This document shows, piece after piece, positions 1 through 6,644 of a stretch of DNA of 7,720 bases. Below the pieces are notes generated by a model. It did no database searches. It saw only the letters and a list, made by a program, of their open reading frames with translations, and was not told the origin of the DNA. Each line of letters starts with the position of its first letter. Position 1 is the first letter of the stretch. Source of the DNA: Christensenella sp. UBA5399. Lineage in GTDB: Bacteria; Bacillota; Clostridia; Christensenellales; Christensenellaceae. Made by a program: the position numbers and the translations under genes. The stretch covers positions 1 to 7,720 of the forward strand of contig DHOD01000121.1 in assembly GCA_002407725.1 (NCBI GenBank), in the 5' to 3' direction.

Positions 1-296
1 ACAAAGATTGGGGGCAGCCCAATCCCGTTTGCAAGATTCCATCCGTTTCGAATTGCAGCAGGGGTCCTGGCGTACACAATAATTTGGAAAACACCATAAA
101 TCACAAACCCGGCCGTCGCAAAATACATCAGAACAACTTCCGAGTCAATCGGCCGTATCAAAAAAACAATGCCGAGAATGATCATCAGTATGCCGATGAG
201 AATACCGCCCGCCTTGCTTCCCTTTGCTACCTCACATGTCAAATCCTCAACGTCCGCTTCAAAATCCAACGGGGCATGCTCGTATTTCTCTTCCAT
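1..296 (-). CDS. DUF308/HdeD-like membrane protein, N-terminal part (cut by left edge)
   Basis: A partial gene: 98 codons are visible and the frame is open to the left edge. It starts at ATG 294-296, 8 bases after a strong GGGAGG ribosome binding site at about 305-310. Residues 1-27 are an acidic, soluble N-terminus. Two hydrophobic segments follow at about 30-48 and 55-76, separated by a short RPIDSE loop. The pattern GGILIGILMIILGIVFLIRP followed by GFVIYGVFQII and a later NGWNLANGI matches the short repeated unit of the DUF308/HdeD family of small integral membrane proteins. Members usually carry three such two-helix units, so about half of the protein probably lies outside. HdeD of E. coli is linked to acid resistance, but most family members have no known role. 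It follows the padR-HAAS pair on the same strand after a 94-base AT-rich gap and may be co-transcribed with it. Family assignment is by pattern recognition only. Confidence 0.8.
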   Translation of the reverse strand, partial: MEEKYEHAPLDFEADVEDLTCEVAKGSKAGGILIGILMIILGIVFLIRPIDSEVVLMYFATAGFVIYGVFQIIVYARTPAAIRNGWNLANGIGLPPIF

Positions 297-315
297 TTTA
301 GTTCCTCCCCATATA

Positions 316-337
316 TTGTTATATAATATATAAACAA
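316..337. promoter_or_regulatory. AT-rich imperfect dyad upstream of the DUF308 gene
   Basis: This 22-base AT-only-core inverted repeat begins TTGTT and ends AACAA, with arms of about 10 bases if one bulged base is allowed. It lies directly upstream of the GGGAGG site of the DUF308-like gene. It could be an operator or a promoter -10 region (TATATT/TATAAC-like hexamers are present), but AT-rich DNA makes such dyads by chance. No convincing -35/-10 pair with good spacing could be fixed here. I also see no GC-rich terminator after the preceding gene in the 297-390 gap. Confidence 0.25.
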
Positions 338-390
338 TAAAAATGATTTAGACACAGAGAAAATGACAAAAATTCCATTTTATATTGTAA

Positions 391-1362
391 TCACCTGTTT
401 TTAAATCCTTTTACAATATCAGATACGATCCCCACAATACTGCCAATCACCAATATCCATATGAATAGATTGGTAATTGCGGACCATACGGAAATGAAGA
501 TATCCCCTTCTATATTTGCCGCCGCGGTGACATCCTGTGCAAATGAAGGATTCCAGATAGCCATATCCCCAAACAATCCGAAACAGAACATCAAAGATAC
601 AACCCCAGCAACCGCAAGGAAAACGCCCAGCATAAACGACCATCGCCCTGCAATCAACTTCATGATTTCCCGCAGTACGCCAACCGCATAAATGGCAAAA
701 ACCAACCAGATGCGCTGCCCGATGACGTCAATATTAAAAACATTGATGATTTCCAGGCTGCCGTCTACCGGGATATACGCCGAAAAGATCCATGGCAACG
801 TCGCAAACAATATCATAAATGCGGTGGAAAAAACAATTCCCACAATACAATCGGCGCGCTTGATCCGGGCCGACTCCACAGGAATATCCTTAAGATCGGC
901 CACAGTCCATGGTTTTTGCAGTTCCATTTTGACATTGTACCGGTCGACGATCATAAACCCGAGCGTCACAAAACCGAATGTACTGATCCCGCCCATAATC
1001 AATCCTGAAATAAAGCTGCCGATCCCCTCCCCCACATTTGCGTATTTTCCCGTCGCGCCTTCTATAATAGAAACGGCGACGATGCCTATGAGGACGGCGT
1101 AAAGCGTAATCTTTAATACAAAGGCATAACTGTCATATATCCGTGGGGAGATCACGTATTTCTTTGCGTCGTTGTATTGGTCCGCCAGCTTTCGTGGGTC
1201 GCCCAACTCTTCTATCGCGCGCTGTGCGTTTTCCGCCGACGCCCCGCCATACGCATCCATCATGTCGTCGATCATTGACCGAATCTCTTTTTCCGTTTCC
1301 TCACGCCTTTTTTGCGGAATCCTGCTTATTACGGCATAAATATACTTATCAATCAGATCCAT
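391..1362 (-). CDS. HAAS-domain integral membrane protein, PadR partner
   Basis: A 323-residue protein. Residues 1-67 form a soluble helical domain typical of HAAS/DUF1700-type proteins: MDLIDKYIYAVISRIPQKRR, then an acidic stretch EEIRSMIDDMM-like (about 21-35) and the signature AIEELGDPRKLADQY (49-63). About six membrane segments follow, at roughly 79-100, 112-140, 171-197, 214-234, 240-265 and 290-315. The ATG at 1360-1362 lies only 3 bases after the padR stop codon, with a GGGGG-type ribosome binding site inside the end of padR, so translation is probably coupled. HAAS-type membrane proteins are very often encoded directly after PadR regulators in Firmicutes. The usual interpretation is that they sense or respond to an envelope condition, but their biochemical role is poorly defined. 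A truncated permease or plain sensor function cannot be separated from sequence alone. No catalytic motif is visible. Confidence 0.85.
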   Translation of the reverse strand: MDLIDKYIYAVISRIPQKRREETEKEIRSMIDDMMDAYGGASAENAQRAIEELGDPRKLADQYNDAKKYVISPRIYDSYAFVLKITLYAVLIGIVAVSIIEGATGKYANVGEGIGSFISGLIMGGISTFGFVTLGFMIVDRYNVKMELQKPWTVADLKDIPVESARIKRADCIVGIVFSTAFMILFATLPWIFSAYIPVDGSLEIINVFNIDVIGQRIWLVFAIYAVGVLREIMKLIAGRWSFMLGVFLAVAGVVSLMFCFGLFGDMAIWNPSFAQDVTAAANIEGDIFISVWSAITNLFIWILVIGSIVGIVSDIVKGFKNR

Positions 1363-1365
1363 GGT

Positions 1366-1698
1366 TTATTCCCCCAACATCGATTCTACAGTGGCGGATA
1401 TCTGCCGCCAGCTTTTTTTGAGTTCTTCCAACGTACTAAGCCCGTCATTGCTTATCATATAATACTTTCGTGGCTTGCTCCCCTCTGTATTCCACTTGCT
1501 GGTCAAAATACCTTGCCGTTCCAGGCGGTTTAATAGCGGATACAATGTTCCCGCCTCAATAGTCAATCCCTTTTCATTGAGCTCCGCCACCAGCGCGTAT
1601 CCATATTTTTCATTTTTCAGGCAACTGAGCACACAAAGAATGATGCTCCCCCGCCGGATCTCCGATACCATACCTTCCACAAATTCTTCCGATACCAT
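1366..1698 (-). CDS. PadR-family transcriptional regulator
   Basis: A 110-residue DNA-binding protein of the short (single-domain) PadR subfamily. The winged-helix domain covers about residues 12-85. Recognisable family blocks are RRGSIILCVLS (first helix), KYGYALVAEL (31-40), the recognition/wing core GTLYPLLNRLERQGIL (50-65) and PRKYYMISNDG (76-86). A C-terminal dimerisation helix with the usual Trp (EELKKSWRQI, 91-100) completes it. I place the start at ATG 1696-1698 because AAGGTG sits 6 bases upstream. The in-frame GTG at 1705-1707 is part of that ribosome binding site. PadR proteins are usually repressors that dissociate on ligand binding or stress and control their own operon. A perfect dyad in its promoter (1729-1739) fits self-control. 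The HAAS membrane protein gene follows after 3 bases. The ligand and other targets are unknown. Confidence 0.93.
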   Translation of the reverse strand: MVSEEFVEGMVSEIRRGSIILCVLSCLKNEKYGYALVAELNEKGLTIEAGTLYPLLNRLERQGILTSKWNTEGSKPRKYYMISNDGLSTLEELKKSWRQISATVESMLGE

Positions 1699-1720
1699 CG
1701 CACTCACCTTCTTTTATGCC

Positions 1721-1750
1721 ATTATACTATGTGCAACATAATATTGTCAA
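1721..1750 (-). promoter_or_regulatory. padR promoter, consensus sigma-70/A type
   Basis: Read on the minus strand, a perfect -35 TTGACA (1745-1750) is separated by 18 bases from a perfect -10 TATAAT (1721-1726). The expected start of transcription is near 1714, about 15 bases before the padR ATG. It is the only strong promoter upstream of the padR-HAAS pair and lies downstream of the terminator of the preceding operon, so the pair is an independent transcription unit. Such a near-ideal promoter implies that a repressor normally holds it down. Confidence 0.8.
1729..1739. promoter_or_regulatory. ATGT-N3-ACAT dyad, probable PadR operator
   Basis: The 11-base sequence ATGTGCAACAT is an inverted repeat with perfect ATGT/ACAT half-sites and a 3-base centre. 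It lies entirely between the -35 and -10 hexamers of the padR promoter. ATGT/ACAT half-sites are the recurring element of known PadR operators, although these are often spaced about 8 bases apart. Bound protein here would block RNA polymerase. Autorepression is inference. Confidence 0.55.
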
Positions 1751-1766
1751 TTAAATAATATTATAC

Positions 1767-1800
1767 AAGAAACACCAGACACATTAAAAGGTATCTGGTG
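1767..1800 (-). terminator. Rho-independent terminator of the four-gene acylation operon
   Basis: On the minus strand, CACCAGATAC (1800-1791) pairs with GTGTCTGGTG (1782-1773) to give a 10-bp stem with one G-U pair and an 8-base loop. A U-rich run (TTTCTTGT) follows. It begins 31 bases after the stop of the SGNH gene and lies before the padR promoter, so it separates the two transcription units. The U tract is interrupted, which may allow some read-through. Confidence 0.75.
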
Positions 1801-1830
1801 CATAAATAGGATCATAATATGATGATTTGA

Positions 1831-2979
1831 CTATCCGCTGCCATCCGGGTTCTCTGTCACGTGGTCCTCATTTTCAATGATCCACTGTATAACTTCCTTT
1901 GTATCCTGCGCCTGCGGCGCGTACTGTGCATAATCTTCATTCCACCGCGCATACGCCGGGTCGCTCCGTTTGTCCGTAAACTGATGGTTTTGCAGGATAT
2001 AGCTTGTCATAAAATCAGTGAATTTTTCCGCGCCAAATATGTTGACGTGTGACCGGTTATAGAAATCAATCTCAAAATCCAACCCGATCTCGTCATAATA
2101 ATTGTTGCAGTTGATGTAATCAAAACCACGTGCCCGAACCAGGTCCTCCATATAATTATGCATCCGCTGGTCGTCCGTGATGTCGTAATCGCCATCGTCT
2201 TCGTGAGGCATCATGGAATATGGCGGAACAAAAAACAACACGTCAAGGCCGTTTTGCTCGCAGGTATCCATAAATTCTTCGAGCAGCGCTTCCATTTCCC
2301 CATCGATTGCCAGCTTTTCTGTGATTTCCCCTACTTCTACGCGTTCCACAACAGAATGTTCTTCTTTGAACAGGAAACCTTTCATATAATTGTGGCTGTT
2401 GTTCAGCGAAAGTTGCACCTGCTCGGGCGTGGGCAGGCCTTCCGCATCATTGTGGTACAGCGCGATGTCAAAATAATACGGCCAGGGATTCTCGCCCTCC
2501 GGCAGACTGTTGTTGATCATGTCATGCCTGTTCCACGAATAATTGAAGGAATCCGACGAATACCGCAAGCCCACAATACGCTCTTCCGTATTTAACTGCG
2601 GCCCATACTGAAATGGCCGCAGGTCGACCAGCAACAGGTCGGGATGCTGTGTCTTCAGCATTTCTGTCACATAGTATTTCATCACCTGGGGCGGTGTGTT
2701 GTTTGTCGCAAAATTATAGGAAGTAATGCCGTACTCATTCCAGACTTTGAGCGGCATCCAATACATCACGGTTGTGCTGGTACCCAGCGCCACGATATCC
2801 AGCGTGTCGTCGGGTTCCGCATAAAACCCAACCACGTTTTTTCTCTCATCACCGGCAGGCCGCATCATGTATGATATCCACGTAAACAATAACGCGCCGA
2901 TCAATATAAACGCAGCCGCTTTGATTATGTTCATCCAGGCTTTTGGCTTTGGTTTGATTGTTGTGCCGCCTTGTGTCAT
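1831..2979 (-). CDS. Membrane-anchored SGNH-hydrolase-like protein, DltD/AlgJ-like partner of the MBOAT
   Basis: A 382-residue protein with a short cytoplasmic N-terminus, one membrane helix at about 18-39 and a large domain expected outside the membrane. The SGNH fold is suggested by LDIVALGTSTTVMYW (60-74), where S68 sits in the block I position of the catalytic Ser, by LLLVDLRPFQYGP (115-127), by DVLFFVPPYSMMP (246-258), and by the C-terminal block DFYNRSHVNIFGAEKFT (305-321) with H311 as probable catalytic His. The residue three before this His is N308, where SGNH enzymes usually have Asp; D305 is nearby. MBOAT systems commonly pair with such a protein (DltD, AlgJ/AlgX, PatB), which takes the acyl group or delivers it to an external polymer. 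It starts at ATG 2977-2979, only 3 bases after the MBOAT stop codon, with GGGAGG inside the end of the MBOAT gene. It is the last gene of the operon. The exact acceptor and direction of the reaction are unknown. The acidic Gly/Asp-rich C-terminus (about 357-382) is unexplained. Confidence 0.82.
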   Translation of the reverse strand: MTQGGTTIKPKPKAWMNIIKAAAFILIGALLFTWISYMMRPAGDERKNVVGFYAEPDDTLDIVALGTSTTVMYWMPLKVWNEYGITSYNFATNNTPPQVMKYYVTEMLKTQHPDLLLVDLRPFQYGPQLNTEERIVGLRYSSDSFNYSWNRHDMINNSLPEGENPWPYYFDIALYHNDAEGLPTPEQVQLSLNNSHNYMKGFLFKEEHSVVERVEVGEITEKLAIDGEMEALLEEFMDTCEQNGLDVLFFVPPYSMMPHEDDGDYDITDDQRMHNYMEDLVRARGFDYINCNNYYDEIGLDFEIDFYNRSHVNIFGAEKFTDFMTSYILQNHQFTDKRSDPAYARWNEDYAQYAPQAQDTKEVIQWIIENEDHVTENPDGSG

Positions 2980-2982
2980 GGC

Positions 2983-4560
2983 CTAAAACCTCCCATAAAT
3001 AAAATCGGTGGGGTTATAGCCCGGGCCGTACAGCCCCAGCAGTATCACGCAGAAGACCAATCCGTACAGCACAATCCACCGGAAAGCGGCATTTTGTCTG
3101 CCAAGCCAGTCGCGAACCGATATGCCCTTAGCCTGAAACGCACCCACCACAAACAGCATGATGACGCCAAACGCAATAATTTGCAAATTGGTCTGCCCGC
3201 CCGCCAACGTCACAAGGTCTTCAGAGAATAGTACCGTTGGGTTGAGCACTGTCAGGCCGCTTTTGATCATATACAGCGCATTGGGTAGACTGCCCGATCC
3301 AAAGAAAAGCACACCTACGGCAAATATCAAAAATGTGCGGATGCTCTGGAACAAATGCCAGCTGAACGTTTCGGTCTGTATTTTTAGTACCCCAACCGTC
3401 TTTTTGAATGCGGGGGCGAGCAACTGGCCCGCCACAATCACCACCCAGAACCATAAGCCCTGCGCAACAAACTGCCACCCATTGCCGTGCCAGATGCCAA
3501 TCGCAACCCACAGCACCAGCATTGCAAGATATGAAGGGATGCGCTGCGCCGCTTTTTTCCCAAATCGTTTTTTCAGTCCCCTACCCATCTTTGCCCATGC
3601 CCTGGAGCGTGAGACAGGGTACATAATATAATCGCGCAGCCATTGCCCCAGCGTAATGTGCCAGCGCTGCCAAAACTCCTGTATCGTACGTGAAAAGAAG
3701 GGCGTACGGAAGTTTTCGGGCAGGCGTATCCCCATGCATTCGGAGGCACCCAGCACAATGTCCATACTGCCGGAGAAGTCAGCATAGAGCTGCAATACAT
3801 ACGCAAATGTGCCCAGCCAGATAAACATGCCCGGATAACCGGCAGGGTCGGCGTACACGGCGTTGGCCAATATGCCGACCCGGTCGGCAATCACCAGCTT
3901 TTTGAAGAATCCCCACGCCATCCGCGCCGCGCCCCTGCAAACCGTTTTAAAATCAAACGCATGCCGCGCAAAAAGTTGATTCTCCAACTGTGAATACCGG
4001 CTGATCGGCCCCGATGTAATTTGTGGAAAATACGAGGTAAACAATGCAAATTTAAACACATTTTTTTGCGGTTTTGATATGCCCCAGTATACGTCGGTCA
4101 GATACCCCACCACCTGCAGTGTGTAAAAACTGATGCCGAGTGGTGCAAGCCAGCGGACCGCGCCTATCGTCAGGTCACTGCCAAACGCATTGACCAGCAT
4201 CTGCACATTTTCCAGAAAGAAATTTGTGTATTTGAGCGCCGCCAGCATGCCAATGTTGATCACCACTGTAACCACAAACATGGTTTTGCGCTTTTTTTTG
4301 AGCACCGCGGCAACTATCCCGTCACCTTGCGCTTCCATGCCTTCTATCTCGCTGTTCAGATGCCCGATATAGTTGCTCGCAAACCAGATGGTCAATATGC
4401 TGACGATCAGGAAAATAAATGTATGTGGAATGCTGGACAGCAAAAAGAACATGACGCTTGCCGCCAGCAGCACCATCCACTGTATCTTGCCCGGCACAAT
4501 GTAATATACGACGAGCACCGCTATAAAAAACAATATAAACTCAATTGAAAATAACGTCAA
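2983..4560 (-). CDS. MBOAT-family membrane O-acyltransferase (DltB/AlgI-like)
   Basis: A 525-residue polytopic membrane enzyme, usual length for the AlgI/DltB branch. Hallmarks in order: an N-terminus of the typical type MTLFSIEFILFFIAVLVVYY; WLAPLGISFYTLQ (137-149) and YLTDVYWG (153-160); GPISRYSQL (184-192); YADFSGSMDI (259-268); NFRTPFFSRTIQEFWQRWHI (283-302) with H301; WLRDYIMYP (307-315); VAIGIWHGNGWQF (352-364) with the probable catalytic H358; and a C-terminal FIYGRF. Family members move an acyl group from a cytoplasmic carrier through a membrane pore to an external acceptor. The ACP encoded 18 bases upstream is the likely donor. The start is TTG at 4558-4560: it gives the conserved N-terminus, and no ATG or GTG is available nearby. 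GGGAG ends only 2 bases before it and AGGA lies 13 bases before it, so initiation may be weak. The SGNH gene follows after 3 bases. Confidence 0.93.
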   Translation of the reverse strand: MTLFSIEFILFFIAVLVVYYIVPGKIQWMVLLAASVMFFLLSSIPHTFIFLIVSILTIWFASNYIGHLNSEIEGMEAQGDGIVAAVLKKKRKTMFVVTVVINIGMLAALKYTNFFLENVQMLVNAFGSDLTIGAVRWLAPLGISFYTLQVVGYLTDVYWGISKPQKNVFKFALFTSYFPQITSGPISRYSQLENQLFARHAFDFKTVCRGAARMAWGFFKKLVIADRVGILANAVYADPAGYPGMFIWLGTFAYVLQLYADFSGSMDIVLGASECMGIRLPENFRTPFFSRTIQEFWQRWHITLGQWLRDYIMYPVSRSRAWAKMGRGLKKRFGKKAAQRIPSYLAMLVLWVAIGIWHGNGWQFVAQGLWFWVVIVAGQLLAPAFKKTVGVLKIQTETFSWHLFQSIRTFLIFAVGVLFFGSGSLPNALYMIKSGLTVLNPTVLFSEDLVTLAGGQTNLQIIAFGVIMLFVVGAFQAKGISVRDWLGRQNAAFRWIVLYGLVFCVILLGLYGPGYNPTDFIYGRF

Positions 4561-4578
4561 AACTCCCGCTCTTTCCTA

Positions 4579-4821
4579 TTACCCAATGTTCTTTTGGATA
4601 ATCTCCAGCATCTCTCCGACATTTTTCATACCCAGCACGTCCTTCATGCCGAATTTAAATCCGAATGCGGCCTCCACTTCGCCAATCAACGTGATATGCG
4701 TCAGGGAATCCCAGTCTTCAATGTCCTCTGCCGTCGTCTCTTCTGTTACTGTAATATCCGCATCGTCAAACACATCCCGGAATATCTCGTTTACCTGCCG
4801 CAGTATCTCATCATTTGTCAT
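4579..4821 (-). CDS. Stand-alone acyl carrier protein
   Basis: An acidic 80-residue carrier protein. The phosphopantetheine attachment Ser is S39 in EDWDSLTHITLIGEVEAAFG (35-54), the DSL motif followed by the standard helix II. The length fits a free ACP/DltC-like protein. I place the start at ATG 4819-4821, which has GAGGAG 7 bases upstream; the earlier in-frame TTG at 4834-4836 overlaps that site. The first 11 bases overlap the 3' end of the FkbH-like gene, so the two are probably translated together and in related amounts. Its position between the loading enzyme and the MBOAT suggests that it carries the acyl group to the membrane, as DltC does for D-alanine, rather than serving fatty acid synthesis. 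It needs a 4'-phosphopantetheinyl transferase encoded elsewhere. The identity of the carried group is inferred from the neighbour, not from this sequence. Confidence 0.92.
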   Translation of the reverse strand: MTNDEILRQVNEIFRDVFDDADITVTEETTAEDIEDWDSLTHITLIGEVEAAFGFKFGMKDVLGMKNVGEMLEIIQKNIG

Positions 4822-6550
4822 GTTTGCTCTCCTCAATACATGTATTGTTGGGCGTAAAGCAGTCCACTACCGCTGTAAAACGGCCCCCGCCCGCATCGCA
4901 AAATCCAAGCTTTGCATATATGTGCTCTACCATCGCATTCTTCGGTGTTTTAATATATTCCCCTACTACATTTTGATAGCCGTTTTGCTTTGCGGTTTCA
5001 ATCATCTTATTGACAACAAACTCCTCCATGCCCCGCTTCAGCACGCGGCAGCTCATCAGCCAGGTGTCAACAAAAAGGGTTTCTTCATCCTGTTTTTCCA
5101 TCACTACTACACTGATCAAGCCATAGTCGCTGATTTTGTCTTTCAGCGTAAAATACAGCGTGATATATCTGCCGTCGTTTGCCAGGCGCTGCACATCCGC
5201 CTCGGTATACCGTACCGTCCGCAGGTTAAACTGGTTGGATCGCTGTGTGAGCTGCGCAATACGCGGGTAATGATATTCGTCAAACGGCAACGCATTTGCC
5301 TGCATATTCAGGTCTTTCAGGTAATCGTCATAGCTGTCAAAGTGCTTTTGCGCCTCTATCCTTCGTGCCTCGGCCTGGTATTGTTGCGCACGGTTGGCCG
5401 CCTCCCTGGTGTGCGATGCCGTTTCAAAAAGATGCAGGCTTTGCAGGTACGGCACATACTGCGCAGGGTCATCCGGCAGGTCGGGAACGGTGATTTGTGG
5501 GATCAGGCTTGCTACCGCGTCACGCTCAAACGGATTATCGTCCAAAAACACAATGCTGTCCATTCCGATATTGAGTATCTGTTGTATCTGCCGGATATTG
5601 GTGGCTTTATCTTCCCAGTTGGCAACAAACACCGCGATATCATCCAAACGGAGCACCATCTCATTGTGCTTTTCAAACGGCTCCTTTGCGGTCTCTTCCT
5701 CATTTTTGCTGCATACGGCCAATATGATGCCACGCCTTCCCAACTCCCTGATCCACATTTGAAAATCAGAGAACGCATGCCCCATACCAAGCTCGCCAAT
5801 TTGAATGCCCGCCAGCCCGTCGTCGCCAATCACACCGCCCCACAGCGTGTTGTCCAGATCCAGTATAATACATTTTTTGATGCGTCCCATGATTGCGCAA
5901 ATGACATCCAGCACCTGCGCCGCTACCGCAGGCAACGCTTCCATGGACAATGGCATTTTTGCCGCATAATACAACCTGGGGTCACGGAATCGTTCCAAAC
6001 CAAACCACAAAGCGGTTTGCGCGAGATCGACGGGAAATACATTTTTGTGTTCTTGTGCACCTTGCATGAACATACAGTTCAGCTTGCGTATCTGATATAA
6101 AAATGAACCCTCTGTTTTGCCTGCGTAATTGCCAAACACTTTGTCGTCCAATTCTATGAAATTAAACTGGAGCACAGACGCATTGGTGTGCGCGCCAATC
6201 ATGCTCCAGTATTTGGTTATTTGCGCATATATACTTTCTGCAAAGTGTCCCCGTTCCTGTAGCTCCGTGTTGCAAAACGTCTCATAAAGCTTCTCCGCAC
6301 ACATATAAATCAGTATGCCGTCCGGCGCAAAAGCATATAATTCCGATCCGGCATCCGCGACCTGGGCAAATATCTGGTCATAGTCCGCCTCAAACACATC
6401 AAGGCCGACCCCCACGTCGTATGCCTGGCCTTTAAGCGCAGTCGCAAGATGCTGCGTCGCGCAATCACCCAACACGGCCAGCCGGTATCGCGGCAGCCCC
6501 GTGCTGTCTTTTTTGCAATTTTTCTTCAGCTGTATAAAGGTTTTTCTCAT
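4811..6550 (-). CDS. FkbH-like HAD-IIIC enzyme, probable glyceryl-ACP loading enzyme
   Basis: A 579-residue three-part protein in the cytosol. An N-terminal SGNH-like region (about 22-220, LAVLGDCATQHL at 24-35) is followed by a HAD-IIIC domain (about 225-345) and a GNAT-like C-terminal domain (about 415-570). HAD motifs are CIILDLDNTLWGG (227-239; D231 and D233 are the nucleophile/acid pair), VCSKNEEE (279-286) and VFLDDNPFER (334-343). C280 in CSKN is a candidate for the Cys that holds the acyl group in characterised relatives. Those relatives (FkbH, OzmB, the BryA FkbH domain) dephosphorylate 1,3-bisphosphoglycerate and place the glyceryl group on an ACP. I chose ATG 6548-6550 because AGGA lies 6-9 bases upstream; the in-frame ATG at 6563-6565 has no good ribosome binding site and would add 5 residues. 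First gene of the operon, overlapping the ACP gene by 11 bases. Family is secure; glyceryl as the actual group is inference, and a related phosphorylated acid is possible. Confidence 0.9.
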   Translation of the reverse strand: MRKTFIQLKKNCKKDSTGLPRYRLAVLGDCATQHLATALKGQAYDVGVGLDVFEADYDQIFAQVADAGSELYAFAPDGILIYMCAEKLYETFCNTELQERGHFAESIYAQITKYWSMIGAHTNASVLQFNFIELDDKVFGNYAGKTEGSFLYQIRKLNCMFMQGAQEHKNVFPVDLAQTALWFGLERFRDPRLYYAAKMPLSMEALPAVAAQVLDVICAIMGRIKKCIILDLDNTLWGGVIGDDGLAGIQIGELGMGHAFSDFQMWIRELGRRGIILAVCSKNEEETAKEPFEKHNEMVLRLDDIAVFVANWEDKATNIRQIQQILNIGMDSIVFLDDNPFERDAVASLIPQITVPDLPDDPAQYVPYLQSLHLFETASHTREAANRAQQYQAEARRIEAQKHFDSYDDYLKDLNMQANALPFDEYHYPRIAQLTQRSNQFNLRTVRYTEADVQRLANDGRYITLYFTLKDKISDYGLISVVVMEKQDEETLFVDTWLMSCRVLKRGMEEFVVNKMIETAKQNGYQNVVGEYIKTPKNAMVEHIYAKLGFCDAGGGRFTAVVDCFTPNNTCIEESKHDK

Positions 6551-6572
6551 TAATTTTCCTATCATAACAAAC

Positions 6573-6587
6573 GGTATTAATGATACC
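6573..6587. promoter_or_regulatory. GGTAT-N5-ATACC dyad over the -10 box
   Basis: The sequence GGTATTAATGATACC is a perfect 5-bp inverted repeat with a 5-base centre. It covers the -10 hexamer and expected transcription start of the acylation operon, where a repressor would act. No candidate regulator is identified, and the short arms make chance possible. Confidence 0.35.
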
Positions 6588-6608
6588 TTACCCCTTTTGA
6601 GATGTCAA
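6580..6608 (-). promoter_or_regulatory. Promoter of the FkbH-ACP-MBOAT-SGNH operon
   Basis: On the minus strand, a perfect -35 TTGACA (6603-6608) is followed after exactly 17 bases by TATCAT (6580-6585), a five-of-six match to the -10 consensus. Transcription should begin near 6573, about 23 bases before the chosen ATG at 6550. This indicates that the four genes form a unit separate from the upstream lipoprotein gene, although no terminator is visible between them. Confidence 0.7.
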
Positions 6609-6610
6609 TT

Positions 6611-6623
6611 TTCATGATATGAA
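6611..6623. promoter_or_regulatory. TTCAT-N3-ATGAA dyad just upstream of the -35 box
   Basis: TTCATGATATGAA is a perfect 5-bp inverted repeat with a 3-base centre. Its near edge is 2 bases upstream of the -35 hexamer of the acylation operon, a usual place for an activator site. In AT-rich intergenic DNA it could be fortuitous. Confidence 0.3.
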
Positions 6624-6644
6624 TAATGTGTAAACAAGTTTCCC

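Noticed and set aside
4822..4836. TTG start for the ACP at 4836
   Set aside because: The codons overlap the GAGGAG ribosome binding site that serves the ATG at 4821, and ACPs of this kind do not need the extra MRRAN residues.
4586..6100. A 504-codon open frame on the plus strand
   Set aside because: It lies fully opposite the FkbH-like and ACP genes, has a low-quality composition rich in His, Arg and Ile without family motifs, and lacks a ribosome binding site. It is an antisense shadow of strongly recognisable genes.
1831..6550. Classical dlt D-alanylation operon
   Set aside because: No adenylating DltA is present. The loading enzyme has HAD motifs (DLDNTLWGG, LDDNPFER) and no AMP-binding motifs, so D-alanine is not the expected cargo.
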